From contig JAPLLM010000079.1 in assembly GCA_026387555.1 (NCBI GenBank), positions 2,721-10,406 on the forward strand: DNA of 7,686 nucleotides, written 5' to 3'. Each line of letters starts with the position of its first letter. Positions within the stretch are counted from its first letter, which is position 1. The notes under the pieces are model-generated. The model saw nothing but the letters and a program-made list of their open reading frames with translations. It did no database searches and was not told the origin of the DNA. Made by a program: the position numbers and the translations under genes. This stretch comes from Candidatus Omnitrophota bacterium (GTDB lineage Bacteria > Omnitrophota > Gorgyraeia > Gygaellales > Profunditerraquicolaceae). Of this stretch, positions 6,511-7,686 are shown one piece after another.

Positions 6511-7614
6511 TTAGAACACCGCCCTTGTCTTATCAATATTCACCAATATCCCCAGCGCTATGAACGTACAGAGGACCGAGGAACCGCCGTAACTCATAAG
6601 CGGCAGAGGCACGCCTACAACCGGGGCAAGCCCCATATTCATGGCGATATTCACAAATACCTGTATGGCGAGCATCAAAGATATGCCGAATGCCAGAAGT
6701 TTTCCGAAAAAATCGTTGGTCTTCTGCGCGATGCTGAATCCTTTATAGATTATCGTAAAATATAACGAAACCAAGACAACGCACCCTAAGAATCCCCACT
6801 CCTCGGCAAAGGTGGCAAAGATAAAATCCGTATGCGATTCGGGCAAGAAATGCAGCTGGCTCTGGGTGCCGGATAACCAGCCCTTTCCGAAAAACCATCC
6901 GGAGCCGATCGCGATCTTTGACTGAATGACGGTATACCCGGCGCCGAGCGGGTCAATATTGGGATTTAAGAATACCAGCAGCCTCTGCTTCTGGTAATCA
7001 TGAAGCAGGTGCCATAAAAACGGCAGGGGCAGAAGTGCCAGTATAAAAAATATGACGATATACCTTAACTTGACTCCCGTCAGATAAAGCAGAGAAAGAA
7101 ATAATAAAATAATGATCATGCCGCTGCCCAGATCCGGCTGCTCGATGATCATCATGGCGGGTATTGCCACAAAGATAAATGGAATAATGATGCCGCGCGT
7201 AATACCGAACTTTCCGGATAATATGGAGATATCGCTGACAGACTTACTGCTGAAATACCGCGCCAGGAAGATGACGATTATCAACTTCAGGAATTCCGAA
7301 GGCTGGAAATTAAACCAGGCGATCTTCAGCCAGCGCTGCGCCCCCATGCGCACTAATCCCAAAGCAAAAACCAGGAATAAAAAGAATAACCCTAGCGCAT
7401 ACAACAGGTAAGTCCAGTCCCAAATGCGCCGATAGTGTAAATTAGAAATGAACATAAAACAAACCAGACCTATGATCACCCAGAGTATCTGGCGCTTATA
7501 AATATCCTCCCAGGGCTTCCCTTCTTTCTGGTAAGTGCTTGAATAGATGGAGATAATACCCAAAGAGGCTATAAGCAGAGCGACGATCAATATCGTAAGC
7601 TGGGAATTCCTCAT
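6511..7614 (-). CDS. rodA: RodA, SEDS peptidoglycan glycosyltransferase
   Basis: RodA polymerises lipid II into glycan strands for lateral wall growth, in the inner membrane, as partner of penicillin-binding protein 2. The 367 residues match the usual length of about 370 and are strongly hydrophobic, with about ten membrane segments. Family motifs are FNFQPSEFLKL (101-111), EQPDLGSG (158-165), GSGWFFGKGWLSGTQSQLHF (237-256), LPESHTDFIFATFAEEWGFLG (257-277) with the SEDS catalytic-type Asp263, and PLPLMSYGGSS (336-346) near the C-terminus. The start is ATG at 7614-7612, with GAAGG at 7625-7621 and 6 bases between them. It overlaps the stop of the probable PBP2 gene by 4 bases (ATGA), the classical mrdA-rodA arrangement. 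The context and the Gly-Lys-Gly/HTDFIF loop favour RodA over FtsW or SpoVE. Confidence 0.95.
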   Translation of the reverse strand: MRNSQLTILIVALLIASLGIISIYSSTYQKEGKPWEDIYKRQILWVIIGLVCFMFISNLHYRRIWDWTYLLYALGLFFLFLVFALGLVRMGAQRWLKIAWFNFQPSEFLKLIIVIFLARYFSSKSVSDISILSGKFGITRGIIIPFIFVAIPAMMIIEQPDLGSGMIIILLFLSLLYLTGVKLRYIVIFFILALLPLPFLWHLLHDYQKQRLLVFLNPNIDPLGAGYTVIQSKIAIGSGWFFGKGWLSGTQSQLHFLPESHTDFIFATFAEEWGFLGCVVLVSLYFTIIYKGFSIAQKTNDFFGKLLAFGISLMLAIQVFVNIAMNMGLAPVVGVPLPLMSYGGSSVLCTFIALGILVNIDKTRAVF

Positions 7615-7686
7615 ATCAAACCTTCTTTCGACATCCCGTCGATTATTTCTTTAGCCACTACGCAGGAATAATATCCCGCGCCCCCG
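7611..7686 (-). CDS. mrdA: C-terminal tail of probable penicillin-binding protein 2, 5' part beyond window
   Basis: The minus strand from 7685 reads 24 residues, GGAGYYSCVVAKEIIDGM and then SKEGLI, before a TGA at 7613-7611 that overlaps the rodA start. This matches the end of PBP2-type transpeptidases, where a Gly-Gly-x-Gly turn is followed by a helix like AAPIAKKIL. Gene order (transpeptidase immediately before rodA with an ATGA overlap) supports the call. No catalytic motif lies inside the window, so identity rests on the short tail and on context. Confidence 0.62.
   Translation of the reverse strand, partial: GGAGYYSCVVAKEIIDGMSKEGLI

Noticed and set aside
4..7235. About 15 copies of the palindrome GATATC, several times more than random expectation
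   Set aside because: 13 of the 15 I checked are in-frame GAT-ATC codons for Asp-Ile in the minus-strand genes. Codon preference and protein composition explain the excess better than a DNA motif.
1..7411. Plus-strand open reading frames of 65-136 residues across the window
   Set aside because: All lie opposite confident minus-strand genes. They have low-complexity Ser/Leu/Ile-rich translations and match no family I recognise; they are shadows.

Overview
The window is one continuous block of minus-strand genes from a bacterium, read here from the right edge to the left edge. Every intergenic gap is 2 bases or less, or a short overlap, except one gap of 39 bases. The gene set is a Gram-negative-type elongation locus followed by a type IV pilus / type II secretion ATPase locus. 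The protein style suggests an uncultured lineage such as Candidatus Omnitrophota (formerly OP3): a RodA next to a B12-binding-type radical SAM protein with a CPNRCRFCQARSQYYP cluster motif, and tandem GspE/PilB ATPases. That placement is inference from recalled homologs, not a search result.

Right part (7686-4860): the last 24 codons of a probable penicillin-binding protein 2 overlap the start of rodA by 4 bases. Two bases after rodA comes a radical SAM protein of the TIGR03960 type. It is split: the N-terminal B12-binding-like half ends at a stop at 5846-5848. The conserved sequence continues in another frame, from VPYVQIIHDRI through the CxxxCxxC cluster to the end of the gene. A frameshift, a sequencing error or a small out-of-frame deletion is the best explanation.

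Middle (4859-3393): a 39-base gap, together with the tail of the radical SAM gene, carries a good sigma70-type promoter (TTGATA, 17 bases, TATAAT). It is followed by a strong ribosome binding site and a membrane-anchored HAMP-GAF-GGDEF protein. Several nucleotide-binding positions of its GGDEF domain are altered.

Left part (3390-1): three tandem genes share the GspE/PilB N-terminal (MshEN) domain. The first, of 149 residues, is the domain alone with no ATPase. The second is a complete 571-residue ATPase. The third is an ATPase cut by the left edge after 408 residues. The stand-alone protein keeps the glycines of the two 24-residue c-di-GMP-binding motifs, and both ATPases have lost them.

Taken together, the right part makes the lateral cell wall. 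The left part looks like a pilus or secretion motor with a built-in signalling module: a GGDEF-like sensor, a free MshEN adaptor and two paralogous ATPases. No RNA genes, insertion sequences, CRISPR arrays or hairpin terminators were seen, and no stretch over 300 bases lacks a gene.
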